Positions 7,676-14,804 of a stretch of DNA of 64,000 nt are shown here, in pieces. The notes under the pieces were generated by a model. It saw nothing but the letters and a program-made list of their open reading frames with translations. It had not been told where the DNA came from and searched no databases. Source of the DNA: JACDAN01 sp036554945 (lineage in GTDB: Bacteria; Actinomycetota; Thermoleophilia; Gaiellales; Gaiellaceae). Location: NCBI GenBank assembly GCA_036554945.1, contig DATBMH010000034.1, positions 1 to 64,000 on the forward strand. Direction: 5' to 3'. Position 1 is the first letter of the stretch. Every line of letters starts with the position of its first letter. The position numbers were made by a program, and so were the translations under genes.

Positions 7676-7730
7676 GAGGCAACGGAGCCTCGGGCGGTCG
7701 CCCGGGGCTTTTCGCATTCAAGGAGGCGCA
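7676..7730 (+). promoter_or_regulatory. glnA leader: anti-terminator/terminator switch, copy 2
   Basis: GAGGC (7676-7680), the loop AACGGA and GCCTC (7687-7691) form the first hairpin. The competing stem pairs AGCCTCGGGC (7686-7695) with GCCCGGGGCT (7700-7709), 10 bp with one wobble and a GGTC loop, followed by TTTT (7709-7712). The apical base pairs differ from those of copy 1 at 1649-1709 yet remain paired. The element ends with AAGGAGGCG, the SD. The layout fits transcription antitermination: a factor that stabilises the first hairpin would let RNA polymerase reach glnA. Confidence 0.7.
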
Positions 7731-9095
7731 ATGGCGCAGGTGGAGAGCAGAGACAGGGCCACGTCGAGCCCCGAGGAACGGCGGGAGGTCCTCAAGCGGA
7801 TCAAGGACGAGGGGGTCGAGTTCCTCCTCCTCTGGTTCACGGACCTCGAGGGGCACCTGAAGAGCTTCGCCGTCACCCCGGCGGAGATGGAGGAGGCGCT
7901 CGACGACGGGATGGGCTTCGACGGCTCGTCGATCACCGGCTTCAACGCGATCGAGGAGTCCGACATGGTCGCGATCCCCGACCCTGCGACCTTCCAGCTG
8001 ATGCCCTGGCGCGAAGGCGAGACGAAGGTCGCGCGCATGATCTGCGACGTCGTCACGCCGGACGGCGAGCCGTACGACGGCGACCCGCGCTTCGTCCTCC
8101 GCCGCGCGCTCGAGCGGATGAAGTCGATGGGCTTCGACACCTTCAACGTCGGCCCCGAGCTCGAGTACTTCCTCTTCAAGGACGCGAAAGGGACCGAGAC
8201 CCTCGACGAGGGCGGCTACTTCGCGATGACGACGATGGACGCCGCCAGCGAGCTCCGGCAGGAGACGGTGCGCGCGCTCGAGGCGATGGGGATCCCGATC
8301 GAGTACGTCCACCACGAGGTCGGGCCGTCCCAGCACGAGATCGACATGCGCTTCGCGCCGGCTTTGGAGATGGCCGACCACACGATCACGTACCGCCTGA
8401 TCGTCAAGGAGATCGCCAAGAAGGCCGGCTACCACGCGACCTTCATGCCGAAGCCGATCTTCGGCGAGAACGGCTCGGGGATGCACACGCACCAGTCGCT
8501 CTTCACCGACGGCCGCAACGCCTTCTTCGACGCGGACGACAAGTGGCACTTGTCCGACACGGGCAAGGCCTTCATCGCCGGCCAGCTCCGGCACGCACGC
8601 GAGATCGCCGGCGTCTTCGCGCAGTGGGTCAACTCCTACAAGCGGCTCGTGCCGGGCTACGAGGCGCCGGTCTACGTCGCTTGGTCGCAGCGGAACCGCT
8701 CGGCGCTGATCCGGATCCCGCTCTACAAGCCGGGCTCCGAGCAGGCGACGCGAGCGGAGATCCGCTGCCCGGACCCGGCCTGCAACCCGTACCTCACCTT
8801 CGCCACGCTGCTCCACGCGGGCCTCGAGGGGATCGAGCAGGGCTACGAGCTGCCCGAGCCGATGGAGACGAACCTGTACCACCTGACGCCGGAGCAGCGC
8901 CGCGAGCGCGGCATCGTCTCGCTTCCGGAGACCCTCGGCGAGGCCATCGACGAGCTCTCGCAGTCCGAGCTCGCGAAGAAGGCGCTCGGGCGCCACATCT
9001 TCGACCGGTACGTCGAGCTCAAGCGAAAGGAGTGGGACGAGTACCGCGTACAGCTCACCTCGTGGGAGCTCGAGCGCTACCTCCCTGTGCTCTAA
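7731..9095 (+). CDS. glnA: Glutamine synthetase, type I (alpha-like)
   Basis: Second glutamine synthetase, 454 residues. It shows GFDGSSITGF near 63-72, GPELEYFLF, the NGSGMHTHQS segment and the NRSALIRIP region, and it lacks the extra segment seen in beta-type enzymes, so it resembles the GSI-alpha group. A Tyr is present at the position aligned with the adenylylation site (TNLYHLTPEQ), unlike the first paralogue. The ATG is preceded by AAGGAGG. It is probably transcribed from its own promoter at 7635-7663 through the shared leader. Other possibilities within the family are gamma-glutamyl-amine ligases, but the ammonia-site motifs favour a true synthetase. Confidence 0.93.
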   Translation: MAQVESRDRATSSPEERREVLKRIKDEGVEFLLLWFTDLEGHLKSFAVTPAEMEEALDDGMGFDGSSITGFNAIEESDMVAIPDPATFQLMPWREGETKVARMICDVVTPDGEPYDGDPRFVLRRALERMKSMGFDTFNVGPELEYFLFKDAKGTETLDEGGYFAMTTMDAASELRQETVRALEAMGIPIEYVHHEVGPSQHEIDMRFAPALEMADHTITYRLIVKEIAKKAGYHATFMPKPIFGENGSGMHTHQSLFTDGRNAFFDADDKWHLSDTGKAFIAGQLRHAREIAGVFAQWVNSYKRLVPGYEAPVYVAWSQRNRSALIRIPLYKPGSEQATRAEIRCPDPACNPYLTFATLLHAGLEGIEQGYELPEPMETNLYHLTPEQRRERGIVSLPETLGEAIDELSQSELAKKALGRHIFDRYVELKRKEWDEYRVQLTSWELERYLPVL

Positions 9096-9188
9096 ACCGG
9101 TTCGCTAGGCAAACAACGGAAAAGAAGAGACAATGAAGAGTCAGTCCTGCCCTGCCTGCGGCGGGTGGGACGAACTGACGGCCGACTG

Positions 9189-9208
9189 CGAGCTGCGTTT
9201 GCAGCTCG
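9189..9208. terminator. Hairpin between convergent glnA and PRC-barrel genes
   Basis: CGAGCTGC, the loop GTTT and GCAGCTCG form a perfect 8-bp stem. It sits 94 bases after glnA and 23 bases after the opposing gene, so it could terminate both. The flanks are only weakly T-rich. Confidence 0.45.
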
Positions 9209-9231
9209 TGGTCGTTCTAGGCCAAACCCTC

Positions 9232-9495
9232 CTAGAGGAATGCGCGGATCGAGTCGCGCTCGACGTTGAGCCCGACGACGCCGCTCGAGCGGTCGATCTC
9301 CTCGATCGTCGCCGCCGGAACAAGGCTGCGGCGCCGCAAGAGGAAGCCGGAGCGGACGGACAGCGCGTCGGGAACGTCGCGCGTCGTTCCGTACATCGGG
9401 CACTCCACGCGGCCCACCACCTTGCCCCTCACGTCTGCCACCAGGTATCCGATCGTCTGGCGGAGGTCGGGCAGGACCGGGAGCGCCTCGCTCAC
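9232..9495 (-). CDS. Small PRC-barrel-like protein
   Basis: An 87-residue soluble protein with a short beta-rich fold: DVRGKVVGRVECPMYG, then SGFLLRRRSLVPAATIEEID and SGVVGLNVERDSIRAFL. This arrangement, with a V-G-xV turn, a basic strand and a final RDxIRxFL, matches stand-alone PRC-barrel domain proteins of actinobacteria, whose role is mostly unknown and may involve protein-protein or RNA contacts. The GTG start is preceded at 7 bases by TAGGTT, so the gene is likely leaderless. It converges on glnA. Confidence 0.7.
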   Translation of the reverse strand: MSEALPVLPDLRQTIGYLVADVRGKVVGRVECPMYGTTRDVPDALSVRSGFLLRRRSLVPAATIEEIDRSSGVVGLNVERDSIRAFL

Positions 9496-9578
9496 ACGGT
9501 GAAACCTACGGCGCGGCTGTCAACGAATTTGGTTGTGGGCGGTAAGGAGTTTGTTAGCCGCCGAGGCGGTAGGTTCCG

Positions 9579-10991
9579 GTGAGGATGGACGCACCCGGAC
9601 GCCACGTTCGGCTGCTGACCGAGACGATCGCTGCGGTCAACTCGACGCTCGACCTCGAGGAGGTGCTCGCCCTCGTCGCGCGCAAGGTCGCGGAGGCGCT
9701 CGACACCGAGGCGTGCTTCGTCTACCTCTACGACGAGGCGTCCGACGAGCTCGTCCTCCGGGCGACGCAGGGCACCTCTGTCGAGGCCATGACCCGCCGG
9801 CCGCGGATGCGGCCCGGCGAGGGGATCACCGGCACGGCGGCGGCGGAGCGGAAGCCGGTCGCGATCCCCGCGCAGGCGCACCTCGACCCGCGCTTCAAGG
9901 GCTTCCCGAACCTGCCGGAGGACCAGTACGAGTCGATCCTGGCCGTCCCGATCCTGGCCCGCGAGAAGCTGGCCGGCGCGCTGAACGTCCGCACCGTCGA
10001 GCCGCGCGAGTTCACCGACGACGAGATCGAGCTGCTGCTGGCGATCGCGGCCCAGGTGGCGCAGACGATCGAGCACGCCAAGCTCTACAGCGAGGCGCAG
10101 CGGCGGGTCGGCGAGCTCGAGGCGCTCGCCCGGATCTCGGAGGCGGTCTCGGAGTCGCTCTACCTCGAGGAGTCGCTCGAGGCGATCGTGCATACGACGG
10201 TCGACGCGGTCGGGGCGACCGGCGCCGCGCTCGTGCTGGAGGACGGCAACGTCGCGTGGCCCGAGGGTCGCGCTGGCGCCCACGCCGTGCGGATCCCGCT
10301 GCGCTGGAAGGGCCGCCAGATCGGCGAGCTCGTCTGCGACCGGGACACGCCGTTCACGGAGCAGGAGCGGGCGCTGCTCGCGTCGATCGCGAACCACGCC
10401 GCGGTCGCGCTCGAGCACGGGCGGGCCGTCATGCGCGGTGTCCTCGCTCAGGAGATCCATCACCGGGTCAAGAACAACCTCCAGACCGTCGCGTCGCTGC
10501 TCCGCCTGCAGGCGCGCTCGGGCGACCAGGTCGACCCGCGGAAGGCGCTCGACGACTCCGCGAACCGGATCCTCGCCATCGCCGCGGTCCACGAGGTGCT
10601 GACCGAGAGCCGGCACGACGACGTCGACCTCGACGAGCTGCTCGACCGCCTGCGCGCGATGCTCGTCCAGGGGCTCGGCACGGGGAAGAACGTCGAGACC
10701 GCGCTCGAGCCAGTCTCGCTCGCCGGGCACCAGGCGACCGCGCTCGCCCTCGTCTTCAGCGAGCTGCTGCAGAACGCGCTCGAGCACGGCGGCGAGTCGG
10801 TGCGCGTGGAGCTCGGACGGCGCGACGGCAGCGTCGTGCTCGCGATCGCCGACGACGGGCCCGGGATCGGAGAGTCGTCGTCGGGCACCGGGCTGTCGAT
10901 CGTCGAGGCGCTGGTCCGGGAGGAGCTGCGCGGCACGCTCGACCTCAGCTCCGAGGGCGGTTTGCGCGCCGAGGTGGTGTTCCCGGCGTGA
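9579..10991 (+). CDS. GAF-domain sensor histidine kinase of the HisKA_2 class
   Basis: A 470-residue cytoplasmic kinase with no membrane segments. An N-terminal GAF domain spans roughly residues 10-165, with a second weaker GAF-like stretch at 175-285. The phosphoacceptor region EIHHRVKNNLQTVASLLRLQ near 290-309 is the HisKA_2 type, and the HATPase domain follows with ELLQNALEHG and ADDGPGIGES. The start is GTG 9579 or ATG 9585. Its stop overlaps the GTG of the ANTAR regulator, forming a two-component pair comparable to the known EutW/EutV system. A cytosolic small-molecule signal sensed by GAF is likely; nitrogen status is an attractive guess from the neighbouring glnA. Confidence 0.9.
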   Translation: MRMDAPGRHVRLLTETIAAVNSTLDLEEVLALVARKVAEALDTEACFVYLYDEASDELVLRATQGTSVEAMTRRPRMRPGEGITGTAAAERKPVAIPAQAHLDPRFKGFPNLPEDQYESILAVPILAREKLAGALNVRTVEPREFTDDEIELLLAIAAQVAQTIEHAKLYSEAQRRVGELEALARISEAVSESLYLEESLEAIVHTTVDAVGATGAALVLEDGNVAWPEGRAGAHAVRIPLRWKGRQIGELVCDRDTPFTEQERALLASIANHAAVALEHGRAVMRGVLAQEIHHRVKNNLQTVASLLRLQARSGDQVDPRKALDDSANRILAIAAVHEVLTESRHDDVDLDELLDRLRAMLVQGLGTGKNVETALEPVSLAGHQATALALVFSELLQNALEHGGESVRVELGRRDGSVVLAIADDGPGIGESSSGTGLSIVEALVREELRGTLDLSSEGGLRAEVVFPA

Positions 10992-11557
10992 GGATCCTGA
11001 TCGCCGAGGACGAGACGATCATCCGGCTCGACCTCCGCAACCTCCTCGAGGAGTCCGGCCACGAGGTCTGCGCCGAGGCGAGGGACGGCGCCGAGGCGGT
11101 CGACCTCGCCCGCGAGCAGGAGCCCGACCTGGCGATCCTCGACGTGAAGATGCCGCGGCTGGACGGCATCGAGGCGGCACGGAGGATCCTCGAGGACCGG
11201 CCGATCCCGATCGTGATGCTGACGGCGTACGGCCAGGACGAGCTCGTGTCCCGCGCCGTGGAGGCCGGCGTCTTCGGCTACCTGGTCAAGCCGTTCCGCG
11301 AGGCCGACCTGCTGCCGGCGATCGCGACCGCCCGGGCGCGGCACGAGGAGCTTGCCGAGCTGCGCGAGGAGGCCGACTCGCTCGCGGAGGCGCTCGCGGC
11401 GCGCAAGGCGATCGAGCGCGCGAAGGGGCTGCTCATGGCTCGCGACGGGCTCAGCGAGGACGAGGCCTTCAAGCGGCTTCGCAAGGCGAGCCAGGTGTCG
11501 GGCAAGCCGCTGAAAGTCGTGGCCGAAGCCCTCATCGCCACCCTGGACAGTCCGTGA
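10988..11557 (+). CDS. Response regulator with ANTAR RNA-binding output domain
   Basis: A 189-residue regulator. The receiver domain (about 1-120) has the acidic pocket AEDE, the phospho-acceptor Asp in AILDVKMP near residue 54, Thr in MLTAY and Lys in LVKPF. A coiled linker leads to a C-terminal ANTAR domain with RKAIERAKGLLM and AFKRLRKAS near 140-175. ANTAR proteins bind hairpins with six-base loops in nascent RNA and prevent termination. The GTG start lies in a GTGA overlap with the kinase gene. Candidate targets in the window are the two glnA leaders. Confidence 0.93.
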   Translation: MRILIAEDETIIRLDLRNLLEESGHEVCAEARDGAEAVDLAREQEPDLAILDVKMPRLDGIEAARRILEDRPIPIVMLTAYGQDELVSRAVEAGVFGYLVKPFREADLLPAIATARARHEELAELREEADSLAEALAARKAIERAKGLLMARDGLSEDEAFKRLRKASQVSGKPLKVVAEALIATLDSP

Positions 11558-11574
11558 CCGCGCGCCGCTTCGTC

Positions 11575-11641
11575 GGGGTCAGACCCCGGTTCCGCTTCGG
11601 CGCAGCGAAGCGGGACGGGGAACACCGTGGGGTCAGACCCC
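11575..11641. repeat. Paired GGGGTCAGACCCC palindromes around a hairpin
   Basis: Identical 13-base palindromes GGGGTCAGACCCC lie at 11575-11587 and 11629-11641. Between them CCGCTTCG (11592-11599) and CGAAGCGG (11606-11613) form an 8-bp hairpin. The cluster fills most of the 132-base gap between two convergent genes and may serve as a bidirectional terminator. It is distinct in sequence from the GAGNGAC repeats but of the same general palindromic style. Confidence 0.6.
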
Positions 11642-11689
11642 GTTGGGAGAGCGTCGCGGATGTGGGACGTGGGTATGCCGGGGAATCCC

Positions 11690-13567
11690 TCAGACGCCGG
11701 ACGATTCGAACAGCTGCTCCCAGCGGGCGAGCAGCGCCTTCAGCTCGTCGCGGGCCGCGCGATGGTCGCGCAGGAGGTCCGCGTTGCCCCAGTCGTCCGC
11801 AAGCCGCCGCTCGAGCTCAGCGACCCGCTCCTCCTGGCGCGCGATGTCGGCCTCGAGGAGCTCGAGCCGGGTCGGGCCTTTCGGCTTCGCCGCGACCGGC
11901 TTCGGCTTCTTCACGGGCTTCGGCGGCGGCTCCTCGGCCTTAGCCTTCTCCTCGCGACGCCGGATCAGCTCGGCCCAGCCTCCCTCGTAGGAACGGAGGC
12001 CGCTGTTCTCGATCGCGAGCGTACGGTGCGCCACGGCATCGAGGAGCGCACGGTCGTGCGAGACGAGCAGGACGGTCCCGGGGAACGCCTCCAGCGCGGC
12101 CTCGAGGGCCTCGCGGCTCTCCAGGTCGAGGTGGTTCGTCGGCTCGTCGAGCACGAGGAAGTTCGCGCCGGAGGCGACCACGGCCGCGAGCGCGAGCCGC
12201 CGCCGCTCGCCGCCGGACAGCACGGTGACGGGCTTGGACTGCTCGTCCCAGCCCGAGAAGAGGAACCGGCCGAGCAGGTTCTGCGCCGACTGCCGCGGCA
12301 GGCCGGTCATCGACTGGATGCAGTCGAGGACCGTTCCGCGCTCGTCGAGCTCGGTCTCCTGCTGGGAGAAGTACGCGGCCTCGACGCCGTGACCGAGGCG
12401 TACCGTGCCGCCGGCGCCGTCGCGGCGGCCGAGCATCGTCTCGAGCAGGGTCGTCTTGCCGGAGCCGTTCGGCCCGACCAGCGCCACGTGCTCCGCACGC
12501 TCGATCGCGAAGTCCAGGTCGTGGAGGAGCTCCTTCTGGCCCGCTCTCACGTCGAGGTCGGACGCCTCCACCACGGTCCGGCCGCTCCGGGCGGGCTTCA
12601 GGAAGTCGAAGCCCATGGAGCGCTTGCGGGCCGTCAGCCGGTCGAGCGTGTCCACCTCGGAGCTCCGCTCGCCCTCGAGGCGGCCGATATGGGTCAGTTT
12701 CGCCTGCGCCTGCTTCGCCTTGCTCTTCTTGTAACGGAAGCGCTCCACGAACCGCTCGAGCCGGGCGATGTCCTCGTCGAGGCGGTCGAGCGCCTTCTGA
12801 GCGTGGAGCGCCCGTGCCGCCTTCTCGCGACGCCACTCGTGCCAGGGGCCCTTGAAGAAGAGCGACCGGCCGCCCGCCAGCTCGAGCACGCCGTTCGTCA
12901 CCGCCTCCAGGAACCAGCGGTCGTGGGCGACGAGGATGACGGCGGCGTCGAGCGACTGGAGCTCCCGCTCGAGCCACTCGATGCTCTCGACGTCCAGGTG
13001 GTTGGTCGGCTCGTCCAGGAGCAGCAGGTCGGGGTCGCCGGCGAGCGCGCGTGCCAGGGAGGCGCGTGTCAGCTCGCCGCCCGAGAAGGTCTCGAGCGGA
13101 CGGTCGAGGTCAGCGTCTGCGAAGCCGAGCCCGCGAACGACGGAAGCGGTGCGGTCGCGCCAGGCGTAGCCGCCGGCGTGCTCGAGCCGCGCCTGCGCGT
13201 CGGCGTAGCGGGTGAGCGTCGCCTGCTCGTGGTCTCCGGCCGCCATGGCCTCTTCGAGCGCTCGCAGCTCCTCCTCGAGCGAGATCAGGTCGGCGGCGCC
13301 GGAGAGGACGTACTCGCGCAGCGACAGGCCGCGCTCGAGCGGCGGCCGCTGGTCGTGCAGCGCGACGCGCGTCCCCTTCGAGAAGACGAGCTCGCCGCCG
13401 TCGACCGGAAGCTCGCGCGCGAGCATCCGGAGCAGCGTCGTCTTGCCGGCCCCGTTGGGGCCGGCGAGCGAGAGCCGGTCGCGGCGCTCGACCTTGAACG
13501 ACACGCCGTCGAAGAGCGGGTCTCCCGCGAGCTCCTTGCGGAGTTGGTTTGCGATCACGACTGCCAT
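11690..13567 (-). CDS. ABC-F family ATPase (ribosome-associated type)
   Basis: A 625-residue soluble protein with two nucleotide-binding domains and no membrane part. Domain 1 has GPNGAGKTTLLR near 37, FSGGELTRAS and LLLLDEPTNHLD. A charged linker around residues 240-300 resembles the P-site tRNA interaction motif. Domain 2 has GPNGSGKTTLLE, LSGGERRRLAL and LVLDEPTNHLD, followed by a Pro/Lys-rich hinge and a C-terminal coiled coil. ABC-F proteins act on stalled or antibiotic-bound ribosomes. The ATG at 13567 is chosen over the longer frame because AGGAG lies five bases upstream. A 250-base leader with a small ORF and a terminator precedes it, suggesting translation-sensing attenuation. Confidence 0.92.
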   Translation of the reverse strand: MAVVIANQLRKELAGDPLFDGVSFKVERRDRLSLAGPNGAGKTTLLRMLARELPVDGGELVFSKGTRVALHDQRPPLERGLSLREYVLSGAADLISLEEELRALEEAMAAGDHEQATLTRYADAQARLEHAGGYAWRDRTASVVRGLGFADADLDRPLETFSGGELTRASLARALAGDPDLLLLDEPTNHLDVESIEWLERELQSLDAAVILVAHDRWFLEAVTNGVLELAGGRSLFFKGPWHEWRREKAARALHAQKALDRLDEDIARLERFVERFRYKKSKAKQAQAKLTHIGRLEGERSSEVDTLDRLTARKRSMGFDFLKPARSGRTVVEASDLDVRAGQKELLHDLDFAIERAEHVALVGPNGSGKTTLLETMLGRRDGAGGTVRLGHGVEAAYFSQQETELDERGTVLDCIQSMTGLPRQSAQNLLGRFLFSGWDEQSKPVTVLSGGERRRLALAAVVASGANFLVLDEPTNHLDLESREALEAALEAFPGTVLLVSHDRALLDAVAHRTLAIENSGLRSYEGGWAELIRRREEKAKAEEPPPKPVKKPKPVAAKPKGPTRLELLEADIARQEERVAELERRLADDWGNADLLRDHRAARDELKALLARWEQLFESSGV

Positions 13568-13584
13568 GCGTCTCCTGGAAAGAG

Positions 13585-13608
13585 TCGGGGCCGCTTTCGC
13601 GGCCCCGA
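13585..13608 (-). terminator. Intrinsic terminator/attenuator in the ABC-F leader
   Basis: A perfect 10-bp stem TCGGGGCCGC/GCGGCCCCGA with a GAAA tetraloop on the minus strand is followed by CTCTTTCC. It lies only 17 bases before the ABC-F start codon, so it must be bypassed for expression. The T run is imperfect. It is the last of several hairpins after the leader peptide. Confidence 0.65.
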
Positions 13609-13617
13609 GCATCCGGT

Positions 13618-13747
13618 TACCAGCGGTGGTCTTGGTAGAGGCGCTTACCGGCTCGGCCGTTCGGCCGGGCGGCGCGTAGCGCGACGTCCCCCACGCTGGC
13701 TAGGCGATTCCCGTCAGGTCACGGGGACACGCCCCTACCCGCTGGTA
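13618..13747 (-). promoter_or_regulatory. Long-range pairing in the ABC-F leader
   Basis: TACCAGCGG at the end of the leader ORF (13747-13739) is exactly complementary to CCGCTGGTA (13626-13618) just before the terminator. A ribosome on the leader ORF would block this 9-bp pairing and free the downstream strand, which can alternatively pair with the upstream CCGGT and AGCG segments. Small hairpins, for example GGGG/CCCC and CGGCC/GGCCG types, fill the interval. The arrangement fits ribosome-mediated attenuation. Confidence 0.5.
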
Positions 13748-13776
13748 CCTCCACTGCCCGTACTTGAAGATTTCAC
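13735..13776 (-). CDS. Leader peptide upstream of the ABC-F gene
   Basis: A 13-codon ORF, read as MKSSSTGSGGTSG, starting with GTG. It is preceded at 10 bases by GAAAGGAGGTGGTCC (13795-13781), which can pair over 15 positions, with one G-U wobble, with the usual 3' end of 16S rRNA; such extended complementarity is exceptional. The peptide is rich in Ser, Gly and Thr and ends in Thr-Ser-Gly. Short leader ORFs before ABC-F resistance genes are known to sense drug-stalled ribosomes; a similar role here is inferred from position and structure. The peptide itself I do not recognise. Confidence 0.65.
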   Translation of the reverse strand: MKSSSTGSGGTSG

Positions 13777-13817
13777 TACCGGACCACCTCCTTTCCGCGG
13801 TAGACGAAATGTAGCGA

Positions 13818-14405
13818 CTACCGCAGGACGACGGAGAGCTCGAGGCCGCGATCGAGCGGGACCGTGACCGACTCGAGGGTCGGGTCGCTCTGCCTGGCCC
13901 TCGTGTACGCGCCGAGTGTGTCCTCGTGCGAGAGGACGTTGTCGGCGACGAAGAGCCCAGCCGGCTCGACCTTCGGGCGAGCGAGATCGAACAGCGGCTC
14001 GTACTGGTCCTTCTCGGCGTCGATGAAGACGACGTCGAAGACGTCGTCGATCGCCGGCAGGGTCTCGAAGGCGTCGCCCTCGATCAGCTGGGCGACGTCG
14101 TCGACGCCGGCCTCCTCGACGTTCCGCCGCCAGGCTTCCGCCTTCGCGGGATCGAACTCGAGGGAGAGCACGCGGCCGCCGAGGTAGCGAACGCCGGCGG
14201 CGAGCCAGATCGACGAGTAGCCGCGGGAGCCGCCGATCTCGAGCACCTCGCAGCTCGTCTCCGGCGCCACCAGCGCGAAGAGGAACTGGCCGGTCGTTCT
14301 CGCGACCTGGCGTGAACGCAGCTCGCGGGCTACGCCCTGCTCGCGCTCCGCGGCGTCCTCCGCCTCGAGGCGGGCGAGCACGGCGCGGACGCGGTCGTCG
14401 AGCAC
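13818..14405 (-). CDS. O-methyltransferase, family 3 (caffeoyl-CoA OMT-like)
   Basis: A 195-residue SAM-dependent methyltransferase. Motif I is VLEIGGSRGYSSIWLA near residues 54-69, with LEFDPAKAE after strand 2 and FIDAEKDQYEPLFDLA carrying the metal-binding Asp pattern of cation-dependent O-methyltransferases. The start is GTG 14405 with GGAAAGG upstream. The leader peptide for the ABC-F gene begins 42 bases downstream on the same strand, so partial cotranscription is possible. Family members methylate catechols or small hydroxylated metabolites; the substrate is unknown here. Confidence 0.85.
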   Translation of the reverse strand: MLDDRVRAVLARLEAEDAAEREQGVARELRSRQVARTTGQFLFALVAPETSCEVLEIGGSRGYSSIWLAAGVRYLGGRVLSLEFDPAKAEAWRRNVEEAGVDDVAQLIEGDAFETLPAIDDVFDVVFIDAEKDQYEPLFDLARPKVEPAGLFVADNVLSHEDTLGAYTRARQSDPTLESVTVPLDRGLELSVVLR

Positions 14406-14447
14406 GGGCGTACCTTTCCACAGCGACCGCCCTGGTCGGCCAGGGCC

Positions 14448-14471
14448 GAGTGACCGTCACTCGGACCTGGC
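14448..14471. repeat. REP-like palindromic repeat, copy 2
   Basis: GAGTGACCGTCACTC followed by GGACCTGGC, the variant copy of the unit at 11-34. Both arms changed together (G to T, C to A), keeping the palindrome. It sits in the 80-base gap between the Rieske and O-methyltransferase genes. Confidence 0.7.
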
Positions 14472-14485
14472 TCGGATCGGCGCGT

Positions 14486-14800
14486 CTAGGTGACGTCGAC
14501 CTTCACGACGCCGTCCTCGACGACGACCGGGAAGGTCTCGACCGGCGCGTACGCCGGAAGCGAGAGCGGCCGGCCGGAGCAGATGTCGAACTCCGAGCCG
14601 TGGCGTGGGCAGATGACGACGCCACGCTCGGGATCGTGCTCGCCCTCGGCGAGCGGACCGTCGTCGTGCGAGCAGCGATCCTCGATCGCGCAGAGCGTGC
14701 CGCCGAGGTTGTAGACGCCGACCGCGACCTGTCCCGCATGGACGATCTTGACGCTGCCGGGCGGGAACTCCTCCAGCGGCGCGACCTCGATCAGCGCCAA
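14486..14800 (-). CDS. Rieske-type [2Fe-2S] ferredoxin in the suf locus
   Basis: A 104-residue soluble Rieske protein. The cluster ligands are visible as CSH near 42-44 and CPRH near 64-67, i.e. C-X-H and C-X2-H, with the expected GSEFD and PLSLPAYAPVETFPV strands. The lack of a signal or membrane anchor points to a cytosolic electron carrier, like the ferredoxin subunits of dioxygenases or nitrite reductase NirD-like proteins. It starts 4 bases after sufU in the same operon. Such a gene accompanies sufS-sufU in many actinobacteria, consistent with a role linked to Fe-S assembly (inference). Confidence 0.88.
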   Translation of the reverse strand: MALIEVAPLEEFPPGSVKIVHAGQVAVGVYNLGGTLCAIEDRCSHDDGPLAEGEHDPERGVVICPRHGSEFDICSGRPLSLPAYAPVETFPVVVEDGVVKVDVT

Positions 14801-14804
14801 GCGA

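Noticed and set aside
9133..9582. Plus-strand ORF starting MKSQSCPACGG after glnA
   Set aside because: The zinc-like Cys pair is followed by antisense of the PRC-barrel gene; there is no SD and no conserved pattern.
13735..14460. 241-codon ORF that ends in the leader peptide sequence
   Set aside because: Its body is a shadow of the O-methyltransferase gene; only the last 13 codons have their own ribosome site.
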